DNA of 64,000 bases. Source: DATARH01 sp036008175 (GTDB lineage: Bacteria; Pseudomonadota; Alphaproteobacteria; ATCC43930; CGMCC-115725). The notes below the pieces were generated by a model that saw only the letters and a program-made list of their open reading frames with translations, was not told where the DNA came from and did no database searches. This document shows, piece after piece, positions 9,294 to 17,215 of the stretch. Both the position numbers and the translations under genes were made by a program. The stretch lies in assembly GCA_036008175.1 (NCBI GenBank), contig DASYOB010000119.1:1-64000 (forward strand), given 5' to 3'. How positions within the stretch are numbered: position 1 is the first letter of the stretch; each line of letters starts with the position of its first letter.

Positions 9294-9442
9294 ACCCCTC
9301 ACCCTCCCACGCCTTTGGCGTGGGCCCCTCCCTCTCCCGCAGTGCGGGAGAAGGGCTTACCGGTGGCCTGCTGATTGCCCCTCTCCCGCACTGCGGGAGA
9401 GGGTGCCCGAGGGCGAAGCCCGAAGGCGGGTGAGGGTCGCGG
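9294..9442. repeat. Dispersed palindromic repeat, CCCTCTCCCGC family
   Basis: Two nearby hairpins built from CCCTCTCCCGCA and TGCGGGAGAGGG (one with TGCGGGAGAAGGG), enclosed by outer arms with CACCCTCCC and GGGTGAGGGT. Related copies lie at 26391, 35979 and 40133. It fills the gap between cysS and trmJ and could fold as a long hairpin in RNA. Confidence 0.8.
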
Positions 9443-9475
9443 AGAAGCATCTCACGCCACGCCGGGGCGGCTAGC

Positions 9476-10252
9476 GTGGCCGGCACCGACCATAAAAAGC
9501 CGGCGATGACCGGCGGGCCGGCGATCATCCTGGTCGAGCCGCAGCTCGGCGAGAATATCGGCACCGCGGCGCGGGCGATGGCGAATTGCGGGCTCGACGA
9601 CCTTCGCCTGGTGCGCCCGCGCGACGGCTGGCCGTCCGACAAGGCGGTCGCGGCGGCGAGCGGCGCCGATGCCGTGCTCGACAAGGCGCGGCTTTATCCG
9701 AGCATCGCGGCGGCGATCGCCGACCTCGGCCATGTCTACGCATCGACGGCTCGCGACCGCTACATGGTGAAGCGCGAGTTGACCCCGCGCCGCGCCGCCG
9801 AGGAAATGCGCGAATTCATGGCGCGGGAGGATCCGTGCGGCGTGCTGTTCGGCCCGGAGCGCACCGGCCTCGTCAACGACGACATCACGCTCGCCGACAC
9901 GGTCATCACCGTGCCGCTCAACCCGGCCTTCTCGTCATTGAACCTGGCCCAGGCGGTGCTGCTGATCGGCTATGAATGGTTCACCGCACGCACCCTGCCG
10001 GTGCCGGAGATCCTGCACACCGGCCACAGCCGTCCCGCCAACAAGGCGGAACTGCTCCGCTTCTTCGATCATTTCGAGGAGGCGCTGTTCGAGAGCGGGT
10101 TTCTGCGCCATCCGGACAAGCGCCCGAGCATGACCCGCAACCTGCGCAATCTGTTTCAGCGCGCGGGCTGCACCGAGCAGGAATTACGCACGCTGCACGG
10201 CGTCATCACCGCCTTTATAGGCCCGCGAAAGCGCCGCGAGAGCGGCTCGTAG
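9476..10252 (+). CDS. trmJ: tRNA 2'-O-methyltransferase, TrmJ-like (SPOUT/TrmH family)
   Basis: Predicted to methylate the 2'-O of C32/U32 in tRNA using SAM. Seen: IILVEPQLGENIGTAARAMANCGL (motif 1, with the Asn-Ile-Gly turn), VLFGPERTGLVNDDI (motif 2), and VPLNPAFSSLNLAQAVLLIGYEW (motif 3, forming the trefoil knot). A C-terminal helical extension follows (LLRFFDHFEEALFESGFL), as in TrmJ rather than TrmL. The start may be GTG 9476 or ATG 9506. The gene directly follows a palindromic repeat. Confidence 0.88.
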   Translation: MAGTDHKKPAMTGGPAIILVEPQLGENIGTAARAMANCGLDDLRLVRPRDGWPSDKAVAAASGADAVLDKARLYPSIAAAIADLGHVYASTARDRYMVKRELTPRRAAEEMREFMAREDPCGVLFGPERTGLVNDDITLADTVITVPLNPAFSSLNLAQAVLLIGYEWFTARTLPVPEILHTGHSRPANKAELLRFFDHFEEALFESGFLRHPDKRPSMTRNLRNLFQRAGCTEQELRTLHGVITAFIGPRKRRESGS

Positions 10253-10258
10253 AACGGC

Positions 10259-10711
10259 TCAGTCGCTCGCGGCGGCGAAGTCGCTGGCGACGACCTCGCG
10301 CAACAGATCGCGCAGCGCCGCGGCCCGCTTCTCGCCGAAGACTTCGTCGAAGCGCGTCTGCGCCTCGGTCCAGCCCTGGCGTGCCGCGCGAAGCCGCGCC
10401 GTGCCGGCGGCGGTCAGCCGCGCCTCGCGGCGACGCCGGTCGGACGCGCCCGGCCCGATCTCGATCAGCCCGTCGCGCTCGAGCGGCAAAAGATTGCGGC
10501 CGAGCGTCGTCCTGTCCATGACCAGCGCGGCGGCGAGCTCGTTGATCGTCATCGGTCCGCTGCGGCTCAGCCGGCCGAGAATGGCGAACTGCGTCGCGCG
10601 CAGCCCGCTCGGCGCCAGCACCTGGTCGTAGAACTGGGTGACGTGACGGGCCGCCTGGCGGATCGCCAGACAATTGCATTCCCGCACCACCGAATCGTTA
10701 TCGATTTTCAT
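10259..10711 (-). CDS. MarR-family transcriptional regulator
   Basis: A 150-residue winged-helix regulator. Seen: LRATQFAILGRLSRSGPMTINELAAALVMDRTTLGRNLLPLERDGLIEI, the helix-turn-helix with recognition helix, followed by the wing (GASDRRRREARLTAAG) and a C-terminal dimerisation helix. Divergent from a MATE exporter, so it probably controls that gene in response to a small ligand. ATG at 10711 is preferred; a TTG at 10732 would add seven residues. Confidence 0.9.
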   Translation of the reverse strand: MKIDNDSVVRECNCLAIRQAARHVTQFYDQVLAPSGLRATQFAILGRLSRSGPMTINELAAALVMDRTTLGRNLLPLERDGLIEIGPGASDRRRREARLTAAGTARLRAARQGWTEAQTRFDEVFGEKRAAALRDLLREVVASDFAAASD

Positions 10712-10734
10712 TCGAAGAAACCCGCTGGACAAAG

Positions 10735-10767
10735 GCGTAGATGCTCCTTACTTACGTGCATATACGC
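10735..10767. promoter_or_regulatory. Putative MarR operator between regulator and exporter
   Basis: Inverted repeat GCGTAGATGC-N13-GCATATACGC in which nine of ten paired positions match. It lies in the divergent region between the MarR start (10711) and the preferred MATE start (10804). The half-site centres are 23 bases apart, about two helical turns. Position and symmetry suggest a regulator site; binding is inferred. Confidence 0.5.
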
Positions 10768-10803
10768 TCAGTTGCCGCGTTTGCCAATAGCGGGGACTAT
10801 ATC

Positions 10804-12273
10804 ATGCCGCTTGACCAGCCGGGGTGTCGCGTTTCTGCCATGTCCGCACCTCCGGTCGCCGCCCCGATCCTCGATCCGCGCACCCGGCGCCTCCTCGAAG
10901 CGCCGATCGCCCGCACCCTCCTTCGCCTCGCCTGGCCGAATGTCACGGTCATGCTGGCGCAAGCCTCGACCGGGCTGATCGAGACTTTCTGGGTCTCCCG
11001 CCTCGGTACCGACGCGTTAGCAGGCATGGCGCTGGTGTTCCCCGGCTTTATGATGATGCAGATGCTGTCCGGCGGGGCCATGGGCGGCGGCATCTCCTCG
11101 GCGATCGCCCGCGCGCTCGGCGGCGGCCGGCGCGACGACGCCAACGCGCTGGTGTTGCACGCAATTATCATCAACCTGGCGCTCGGGCTGACCTTTTCGC
11201 TCCTGGTTCTGGCGTTCGGCCCGGCGCTGTACCGCGCGCTCGGCGGCGATGGCGGGTCGCTCGACGCCGCCTTGCGCTATTCCAACGTGGTGTTCGCCGG
11301 CACCTGGCTGATATGGCTGATGAACGCGCTGGCCAGCGCCATCCGCGGCACCGGCAACATGCTGGTGCCCTCGGCGACGGTCTGCGCCGGCGTTGTGCTG
11401 CTGGTGCCGCTGTCGCCCTGCCTGATCTTCGGGCTGGGGCCATTTCCGGCGCTGGGAATGGCGGGCGCCGGTATCGCGGTCGTCAGCACCACCGCGCTGA
11501 CCACCGTCGTGCTGGCGGGGTATCTGCTGTCGGGGCGCAGCGTGGTGCGGCTCGGCTGGGCGCGGCTGCGCCGTAGATTGTTCGCCGACATCCTGCGAGT
11601 CGGCGCGGTCGCCTCGATCACGACATTGCAGACGAATTTGACGGTGGCGCTGACGACGGCGCTGGTCGGCAGCGCCGCCGGACCGGGCGCGATCGCCGGA
11701 TACGGCACCGGCGGCCGGCTGGAATATCTGCTGGTCCCCTTGGTGTTCGGCCTCGGCGCGCCGCTGGTAGCGCTGGTCGGCACCAATATCGGCGCCGGCC
11801 AGAACGCTCGGGCGCTGCGCGTCGCACTGACCGGCGGCGCGATCGCCTTCCTGCTGACCGAGACGGTCGGCATCGCGGCCGCGACCTGGCCGCAGGCATG
11901 GCTTGGCCTGTTCGGCGACGACCCGGCGATGATCGCGGCCGGCACCGCGTATCTGCGCAGCGTCGGCCCCGCCTACGGTTTCTTCGGGCTCGGGCTCGCG
12001 CTGTATTTCGCCTCGCAGGGCGCCGGAAAGCTGTTGTGGCCGCTGTTTGCCGGCATGCTGCGCCTGTTGATCGCGGTTGGCGGCGGCTGGATCGCGCTGT
12101 CACTGACCGGCTCGCTCGGCTGGGTGTTCGTTGCCCTGAGCGTCGCGCTAGTGACGTACGGTCTCCTTCTGTCGTCGGCGGTCGCCTCCGGCGCCTGGTT
12201 CAGGCATACCCAGGCGAGCGGGGTGAAAGCCGCGGAATTGCCTCGAACCGGGGTCCGGGAAGCGTCGTCGTGA
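10804..12273 (+). CDS. MATE family multidrug/toxin exporter
   Basis: Integral inner-membrane antiporter with about 12 predicted transmembrane segments. Seen: LLRLAWPNVTVMLAQASTGLIETFWVSRLG (typical MATE TM1-TM2), LSGGAMGGGISSAIARALGGGRRDDAN, and the repeated second half (ATWPQAWLGLFGDDPAMIAAGTAYLR). ATG 10804 is preceded by GGGGA; ATG 10840 is an alternative giving a typical 477-residue protein. It is divergent from marR and overlaps the next gene (GTGA). Substrate unknown. Confidence 0.9.
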   Translation: MPLDQPGCRVSAMSAPPVAAPILDPRTRRLLEAPIARTLLRLAWPNVTVMLAQASTGLIETFWVSRLGTDALAGMALVFPGFMMMQMLSGGAMGGGISSAIARALGGGRRDDANALVLHAIIINLALGLTFSLLVLAFGPALYRALGGDGGSLDAALRYSNVVFAGTWLIWLMNALASAIRGTGNMLVPSATVCAGVVLLVPLSPCLIFGLGPFPALGMAGAGIAVVSTTALTTVVLAGYLLSGRSVVRLGWARLRRRLFADILRVGAVASITTLQTNLTVALTTALVGSAAGPGAIAGYGTGGRLEYLLVPLVFGLGAPLVALVGTNIGAGQNARALRVALTGGAIAFLLTETVGIAAATWPQAWLGLFGDDPAMIAAGTAYLRSVGPAYGFFGLGLALYFASQGAGKLLWPLFAGMLRLLIAVGGGWIALSLTGSLGWVFVALSVALVTYGLLLSSAVASGAWFRHTQASGVKAAELPRTGVREASS

Positions 12274-12716
12274 GCGTGCGATATTTCGAGGATTTTGCGG
12301 TCGGCCAGAAGTTCAGCTCCGAACCGCGCCGGGTCGATGCAGCCGAGATCAAGGCCTTCGCCGCGCAATTCGACCCGCAGCCCTTCCATCTCGACGAGGA
12401 TGCGGCGCGCAAGAGCCTGTTCGACGGCCTCGCCGCAAGCGGCTGGCACACCGCGGCGATGTCGATGCGACTCTGTGTCGAGAGCGCCTTCCGCCCGGCC
12501 GGCGGGATCATCGGCAGCGGCGGCGAATTGACCTGGTCGAAGCCGGTGCGCCCGGGCGACACGCTGCGGGTCGAGATCGAGGTGGTCGAGACGCGGGAAT
12601 CGCGCTCGCGTCCGCGGCAGGGGCTGGTCAAGGTGCGCATCGCCACGCTCAACCAGCATGGCGAGACGGTCCAGACCTTCTCCCCGACCCTGCTGGTCGA
12701 CCGCCGCCCCGCTTAA
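12270..12716 (+). CDS. MaoC-like (R)-specific enoyl-CoA hydratase/dehydratase
   Basis: A 148-residue hot-dog fold protein. Seen: RYFEDFAVGQKFSSEPRRVDAAEIKAFAAQFDPQPFHLDEDAA, which contains the hydratase-2 motif (acidic residue and His in DPQPFHLDE), and GELTWSKPVRPGDTLRVEIEV. GTG at 12270 overlaps the MATE stop as GTGA, so translation is coupled. Members hydrate enoyl-CoA or dehydrate related thioesters. Its TAA overlaps the end of the convergent SCO1 gene. Confidence 0.88.
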   Translation: MSVRYFEDFAVGQKFSSEPRRVDAAEIKAFAAQFDPQPFHLDEDAARKSLFDGLAASGWHTAAMSMRLCVESAFRPAGGIIGSGGELTWSKPVRPGDTLRVEIEVVETRESRSRPRQGLVKVRIATLNQHGETVQTFSPTLLVDRRPA

Positions 12717-13345
12717 CGGTAGGCGCCGAGATTGTTGACGTTGCCGAGCGCGACGCCGCCGCGATCCAAGAGTGCGATCAGCTTGGCCGCGATCGCATAG
12801 GGCTCGGCCATCGCAAAGGTGAGCGCCTCGCGCCGGTCGGGCCCGATGGCCGACAACGTCGTGCTGTGGTCGATCACATAATCGTCGCCGCCCTCCAGCA
12901 CCTTCTCGTACTTGATGCCGAGCGTCTTGGCCGCCGCGGCGACTTGCTCTTGTGAGCCGGTCAGCCCCACGATCCTTTTATCGAAGGCGGCGACGAACTC
13001 GCGCAGGGCCGGGCCGCGGTCCCGTTCAGGGTCCACCGTCACGAACAGCGGCTGGATCTTGTCCGCCGCCGGGCCAATCTCGTCCAATGCCTCGACGATG
13101 GCAGAGAGCGCGGTCGGGCACTGGTCGGCGCAATGGCTATAGCCGAAATAAATGAGCAGCCATTTGCCGGAGAAATCATCGGAGGTGACGGTCTTGCCGT
13201 CGGCATCGGTCAGGACCAGCGGGCCGCCGAGCGCGAAGTGTTGCTCCTCCGCGCGAGCGCCGGCAAGGATCATGCCCATTACCAGCAGCACCGCCGCACA
13301 CGCCGCGGCGCGTCGAAAGGCGGCGATGCGAAGCCCGAGGGTCAT
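12713..13345 (-). CDS. SCO1/SenC copper chaperone for cytochrome c oxidase
   Basis: A 210-residue membrane-anchored thioredoxin-fold protein. Seen: an N-terminal hydrophobic anchor (ACAAVLLVMGMILAGA), GGPLVLTDADGKTVTSDDFSGKWLLIYFGYSHCADQCP with the copper-binding CxxxC, and VIDHST with the partner His. SCO proteins deliver copper to the CuA site of cytochrome oxidase. The start is ATG 13345 or 13354. It follows the SH3 lipoprotein in the same direction. Confidence 0.92.
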   Translation of the reverse strand: MTLGLRIAAFRRAAACAAVLLVMGMILAGARAEEQHFALGGPLVLTDADGKTVTSDDFSGKWLLIYFGYSHCADQCPTALSAIVEALDEIGPAADKIQPLFVTVDPERDRGPALREFVAAFDKRIVGLTGSQEQVAAAAKTLGIKYEKVLEGGDDYVIDHSTTLSAIGPDRREALTFAMAEPYAIAAKLIALLDRGGVALGNVNNLGAYR

Positions 13346-13395
13346 GCGCCCCATATAGGGCGCGGCGCTGCCTTCGTGGACCCGTGCGCGGGAGG

Positions 13396-13716
13396 TTACT
13401 GCTCGACCATATCGGCGGTCAGGATCGGACCGGAGAGATAGCGGTTGTAGACATAACCGGTGTGGCCCAGCGCCTCCACCTTCCAGCAAACGCACTCGCT
13501 GTTCACCCCGACCGGCGCCACCGGCGTGCCCTTCGGCAGGATCGCGACGACCGGAGATTCGTCTTCCGCCCCGTCGCGCAGCGCGATCTCGTCGGTGGTC
13601 ACGAAATTGTATACCGGCGGCGCAACCAGTGTCGCCAACGGCGGGGTGAGGCAGCCGGCAAGAAGCCCGCATGCGATGACCGTGAATGCCACGGTTGCCA
13701 GCCGCCGAATGTCCAT
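13396..13716 (-). CDS. Small SH3-domain lipoprotein
   Basis: A 106-residue protein with a lipoprotein signal ending in the lipobox LLAGC. The mature part has a bacterial SH3-like pattern: EIALRDGAEDESPVVAILPKGTPVAPVGVNSECVCWKVEALGHTGYVYNRYLSG. Such domains bind peptidoglycan or peptides in the periplasm. It lies between selB and SCO1 on the same strand. Confidence 0.75.
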   Translation of the reverse strand: MDIRRLATVAFTVIACGLLAGCLTPPLATLVAPPVYNFVTTDEIALRDGAEDESPVVAILPKGTPVAPVGVNSECVCWKVEALGHTGYVYNRYLSGPILTADMVEQ

Positions 13717-13786
13717 GCCCCAATCCCCCGCCGATCTTTCTCAATCTGCGCGATCTTCGCAGCCGGCTTATACCACATTCCGATCC

Positions 13787-15715
13787 TCAGCCGAAAACCT
13801 CGGCTGAGCTGCGCACGACGATGCGGGCCTCGCCGACGCGGCGGGTGACGCCGATCGCGTCGAGGTATTCCAGCACCTCGATCGTCAGGTTGCGGCCGAT
13901 ACCGGAGCGATCGCGGAACGCCGCGGCATTGAAGCCGCCTTCCGCCGATTCCTCGGCCAATTCCCGCGCCACTTCCGACAGCCGCGTCACCGTCGCGGGC
14001 AGGAAGAAGCGGTTCGGCGCGACCGCCGCGACCCGGCCGAACCGCTCCATGCGCTTCAGAAAGCGGGTGATCGGCTCCGGCTGAAGCCCGAGCGCCTCGG
14101 CCAGCTCGCGCACGCGTGGCGGCCGCAAATCCTGTGCATCGAGCAAAGGCTGCACCCGCTGCCACAGCTTTTCATCCTCGCGGCTGAGCCGCGGCGCGTG
14201 CTCGGCGAGGCGCAGCACCGCGCCGTCGCGCACAACCCGTCCGGCCGCGACGAGATCCGCGAGAGCGGCATCGAGCGCCGGCTCGGGGCCTTGGCCGCGC
14301 AACCGCCGGAACAGCGCGCCACGCGGCAGTCCCAGCGAATCCGGCTGCGCCCGATGCGCCTCCGCCAGCGCCACGGTGATCGCCTCGCCGATCTGCGCGA
14401 GCTTTTCCGAACTGACGGCGAGCGCGACCGCCCCGGCGCCGAAGCGGCGCACGCCGCCGGCCTCGGCGAGCAGCTCGACTTCGGCCAGCGGCAGGTTTCG
14501 CGCCAGCGCAAATCGCGCGAGCTCGGCGATACCGGCGGTCTCGACGAGGTGCATCAGCGCCTCGCCGGCGTCCGGCTCGGCAAGCGCGGCCAGCGCCGCG
14601 AGGCGCTCCGGGCGCGAGCGGCCGCGCCGCGGCGGAAACGGATCGACCACCCGCCCGCCAGCCAGCGTGTGCCGGGCGGCATGATCGCGAAGCACCACCC
14701 GGTCGCACCACAGCGCTCCGATCGGCCGCTCCAGATCGAGCTGCGCGAAGCCGCTCTCTCCGACAGCGATGCTGCGGGCGCCGAGCACCGCGGCCCGACC
14801 GACCAGATCCGCGGTGCCGAGATGGACGTGCACTGGCAACCCGTCGCGCAACACTGCCGGCGCAGCCCGCGAAACGGTCAGCGCGACATCGATGCGGCCG
14901 ACCGGCGCGTGCAAGGCGGGCGCGATGACCCAATCGCCACGGCCGGGCTCGGCGCCTTCCGGAAAGCTGCCGGCGAGGTTCAAGGCGCAGCGCTCGCCGG
15001 CGCGGGCCTGCTCGATCGGCCGGTTCTGCCCGTGCAGGCCGCGCACCCGAACCTCGATGCCGCGCGGACTGACGAGCAGCCGGTCGCCGATCGCGACCTG
15101 GCCCGCGGCGACCGTGCCGGTCACCACCAGCCCGATGCCGGAGAGCGAAAACGCGCGGTCGATCGGCAGCCGGAACTGACCCTCGACGGGGCGGGCGGCG
15201 CGCTCCATATCGGCGGCGCGGGCGTTGTCGCGCAGATGCTCGGCCAGCGCGGTGATCCCCTCACCGGTGCGACTCGACACGGCGAAGACCGGGCTCTCGC
15301 CATAGCCGGCGTCGGCGAGCAATTCGGCGACCTCGCCCTCGACCGCGGCAACCCGCTCGGCCGCCACCCGGTCGATCTTGGTGATGATCCCGGTCACCTC
15401 GGCGATGCCGATCAGTTCGAGTATCTCGAGATGTTCGAGGGTCTGCGGCCGCGGCCCGTCGTCGGCGGCGACGATCAGCAATACCCGGTCGATCGATAAG
15501 ACGCCGGCGAGCATGTTCGGCAGAAACCGCTCGTGGCCGGGCACGTCGACAAAGCCGAGTTCGGTGCCGTCCGGGAGCGTGGTGTAGGCGAAGCCGAGAT
15601 CGATCGTCAGCCCGCGCCGCTTTTCCTCCGGCAGGCGGTCGGCGTCGACCCCGGTCAAGGCGCGCACCAGCGCCGTCTTGCCGTGGTCGATATGGCCGGC
15701 GGTCGCCAGGATCAT
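13787..15715 (-). CDS. selB: Selenocysteine-specific elongation factor SelB
   Basis: GTPase that carries selenocysteinyl-tRNA to ribosomes paused at UGA next to a SECIS element. Seen: AGHIDHGKTALVRALTG (P-loop), DVPGHERFLPNML (G3), ITKIDR (G4), then elongation-factor domains 2 and 3, and a C-terminal winged-helix region (LRPPRVRELAEALGLQPEPITRFLKRMERFGRVAAV, and GFNAAAFRDRSGIGRNLTIEVLEYLDAIGVTRR) that reads the SECIS. Length 642 is normal. It is separated from selA by a palindromic repeat but probably shares its transcript. Confidence 0.97.
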   Translation of the reverse strand: MILATAGHIDHGKTALVRALTGVDADRLPEEKRRGLTIDLGFAYTTLPDGTELGFVDVPGHERFLPNMLAGVLSIDRVLLIVAADDGPRPQTLEHLEILELIGIAEVTGIITKIDRVAAERVAAVEGEVAELLADAGYGESPVFAVSSRTGEGITALAEHLRDNARAADMERAARPVEGQFRLPIDRAFSLSGIGLVVTGTVAAGQVAIGDRLLVSPRGIEVRVRGLHGQNRPIEQARAGERCALNLAGSFPEGAEPGRGDWVIAPALHAPVGRIDVALTVSRAAPAVLRDGLPVHVHLGTADLVGRAAVLGARSIAVGESGFAQLDLERPIGALWCDRVVLRDHAARHTLAGGRVVDPFPPRRGRSRPERLAALAALAEPDAGEALMHLVETAGIAELARFALARNLPLAEVELLAEAGGVRRFGAGAVALAVSSEKLAQIGEAITVALAEAHRAQPDSLGLPRGALFRRLRGQGPEPALDAALADLVAAGRVVRDGAVLRLAEHAPRLSREDEKLWQRVQPLLDAQDLRPPRVRELAEALGLQPEPITRFLKRMERFGRVAAVAPNRFFLPATVTRLSEVARELAEESAEGGFNAAAFRDRSGIGRNLTIEVLEYLDAIGVTRRVGEARIVVRSSAEVFG

Positions 15716-15723
15716 GACTTAGT

Positions 15724-15807
15724 TGTCGTCCCGGCGAAGGCCGGGACCCACGACGGCAAACGCATGAGTGGCGGAGGAGTGGATCCCGGTCTTCGCCGGG
15801 ATGACAG
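15724..15807. repeat. Dispersed palindromic repeat, CCGGCGAAG family
   Basis: Arms CCCGGCGAAGGCCGGGACCC and GGATCCCGGTCTTCGCCGGG face each other across a variable middle. A related copy lies at 41901-41984. It occupies the selA-selB spacer and could form a hairpin within the operon mRNA. Confidence 0.8.
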
Positions 15808-15826
15808 TTTGATGAGCGGACTCATC

Positions 15827-17215
15827 CTAATGGGTGCTTAATTGACTGAGCTGCGCGGCGAATTCCGCCTCGTCTTCGAGGCAGCGTAGATCGAGGACGA
15901 CGCGACCGCCCTCGATGCGGCCGATAACGGGGACCGGCAGCGACCGCAGGCGGCGCGCGAGCTTGTCGGCCGCTGCTCCGGAGCGATCCTGCGGCGTCAG
16001 CGCCAGCCCGACACTCGGCAGCAGCGACACCGGTAGCGCCCCGCTGCCGATCTGGCTCTTGGTCTCGATGCGCGAGACCGTCGCGATCCCGTCGAGCGCA
16101 TTGGCCAATATCGGTTCGAGGCGGCGCGCCAAGGCCTCGATCTCGGCGTGCGGCCGCGCCAACAGGCGCAAGGTTGGCAGGCGCTCGGCGAGCCGGTCGG
16201 GATCGGCGTAGAGGCGCAGCACAGCCTCGAGGGCGGCGAGGCGGATCTTGTCGAGCCGCAGCGCCCGCTTCAGCGGGTTTTTCGCCAGCGCGGCGATCAG
16301 ATCGGCGCGGCCGACCACGAGCCCGGCCTGCGGGCCACCGAGCAATTTATCGCCGCTGAACGTGACCAGATCGGCGCCGGCCTTCAGCGACTCGGCGACG
16401 GTCGGCTCGTGCGGCAGCCCCCAATCTTCGAGACTGGCAAGAGTGCCGCTGCCGAGATCCTCGATGAGGGGCAGGCCATGTTCGTGCGCCAATGCCGCGA
16501 GCCGGGCCGCCGGCACCGACGCGGTGAAGCCCTGGATCTCGTAATTGCTGGTATGGACCTTCAGGATCAGCGCGGTGTCCGGCCCGATCGCCGCTTCGAA
16601 ATCGCGCGTATGCGTGCGGTTGGTGGTGCCGACCTCGCGCAGTCTGGCGCCGGCCCGCTCCATGATGTCGGGGAGTCGAAACGAGCCGCCGATCTCGATC
16701 AACTCGCCGCGCGAAACGATCGCCTCGCGCCCGGCGGCGAGCGCGTTCAACGCCAGCAAGAGAGCGCCGGCGTTGTTATTGACCGCGAGCGCCGCCTCGG
16801 CGCCGGTCAATCGGGTCAGCCAGCCGGCGATATGGTCGTCGCGCTCGCCGCGCCGGCCGCTGTCGAGATCGTATTCGAGGGTCGAGGGCGCGCGCATCGC
16901 CTCGGCCGCCGCCGCGATCGCCTCTTCCGGCAACGGCGCGCGGCCGAGATTGGTGTGCAGCACCGTGCCGGTCAGGTTGAAGACGCGGCGCTGCGACGGC
17001 CGCGTGAGCTGCGCGAGCCGCTCGCCGCAGGCCGTGACGATCGCATCGACCGCGGCGGGCTTCCCGGCGCGGCGCTGCTCGGCGATGGACGCGCGCACCG
17101 CTTCGGTCACAAGGCTGCGCCCGTAGCGCTCGATCAGCCCCGTCGCCTCCGCCGCCCGTAGCACGCGATCAACCGACGGCAACGCCGCCCGCTTGTCGCG
17201 CAGCGGCGCGTTCAT
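15827..17215 (-). CDS. selA: L-seryl-tRNA(Sec) selenium transferase
   Basis: PLP enzyme that converts seryl-tRNA(Sec) to selenocysteinyl-tRNA(Sec) using selenophosphate. Seen: LPSVDRVLRA at the N-terminus, RVFNLTGTVLHTNLGRAPL, NNNAGALLLALNALA, ALILKVHTSNYEIQGF, and VTFSGDKLLGGPQAG with the PLP-binding Lys at residue 290. Length is 462 residues. The ATG at 17215 overlaps the TGA of the upstream selD gene (ATGA). An upstream in-frame start inside selD is less likely. Confidence 0.97.
   Translation of the reverse strand: MNAPLRDKRAALPSVDRVLRAAEATGLIERYGRSLVTEAVRASIAEQRRAGKPAAVDAIVTACGERLAQLTRPSQRRVFNLTGTVLHTNLGRAPLPEEAIAAAAEAMRAPSTLEYDLDSGRRGERDDHIAGWLTRLTGAEAALAVNNNAGALLLALNALAAGREAIVSRGELIEIGGSFRLPDIMERAGARLREVGTTNRTHTRDFEAAIGPDTALILKVHTSNYEIQGFTASVPAARLAALAHEHGLPLIEDLGSGTLASLEDWGLPHEPTVAESLKAGADLVTFSGDKLLGGPQAGLVVGRADLIAALAKNPLKRALRLDKIRLAALEAVLRLYADPDRLAERLPTLRLLARPHAEIEALARRLEPILANALDGIATVSRIETKSQIGSGALPVSLLPSVGLALTPQDRSGAAADKLARRLRSLPVPVIGRIEGGRVVLDLRCLEDEAEFAAQLSQLSTH

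Noticed and set aside
10741..10803. Longer N-terminus for the MATE exporter from ATG 10741
   Set aside because: This start would lie inside the putative regulator site and adds 21 residues not typical of the family; 10804 has a ribosome site.
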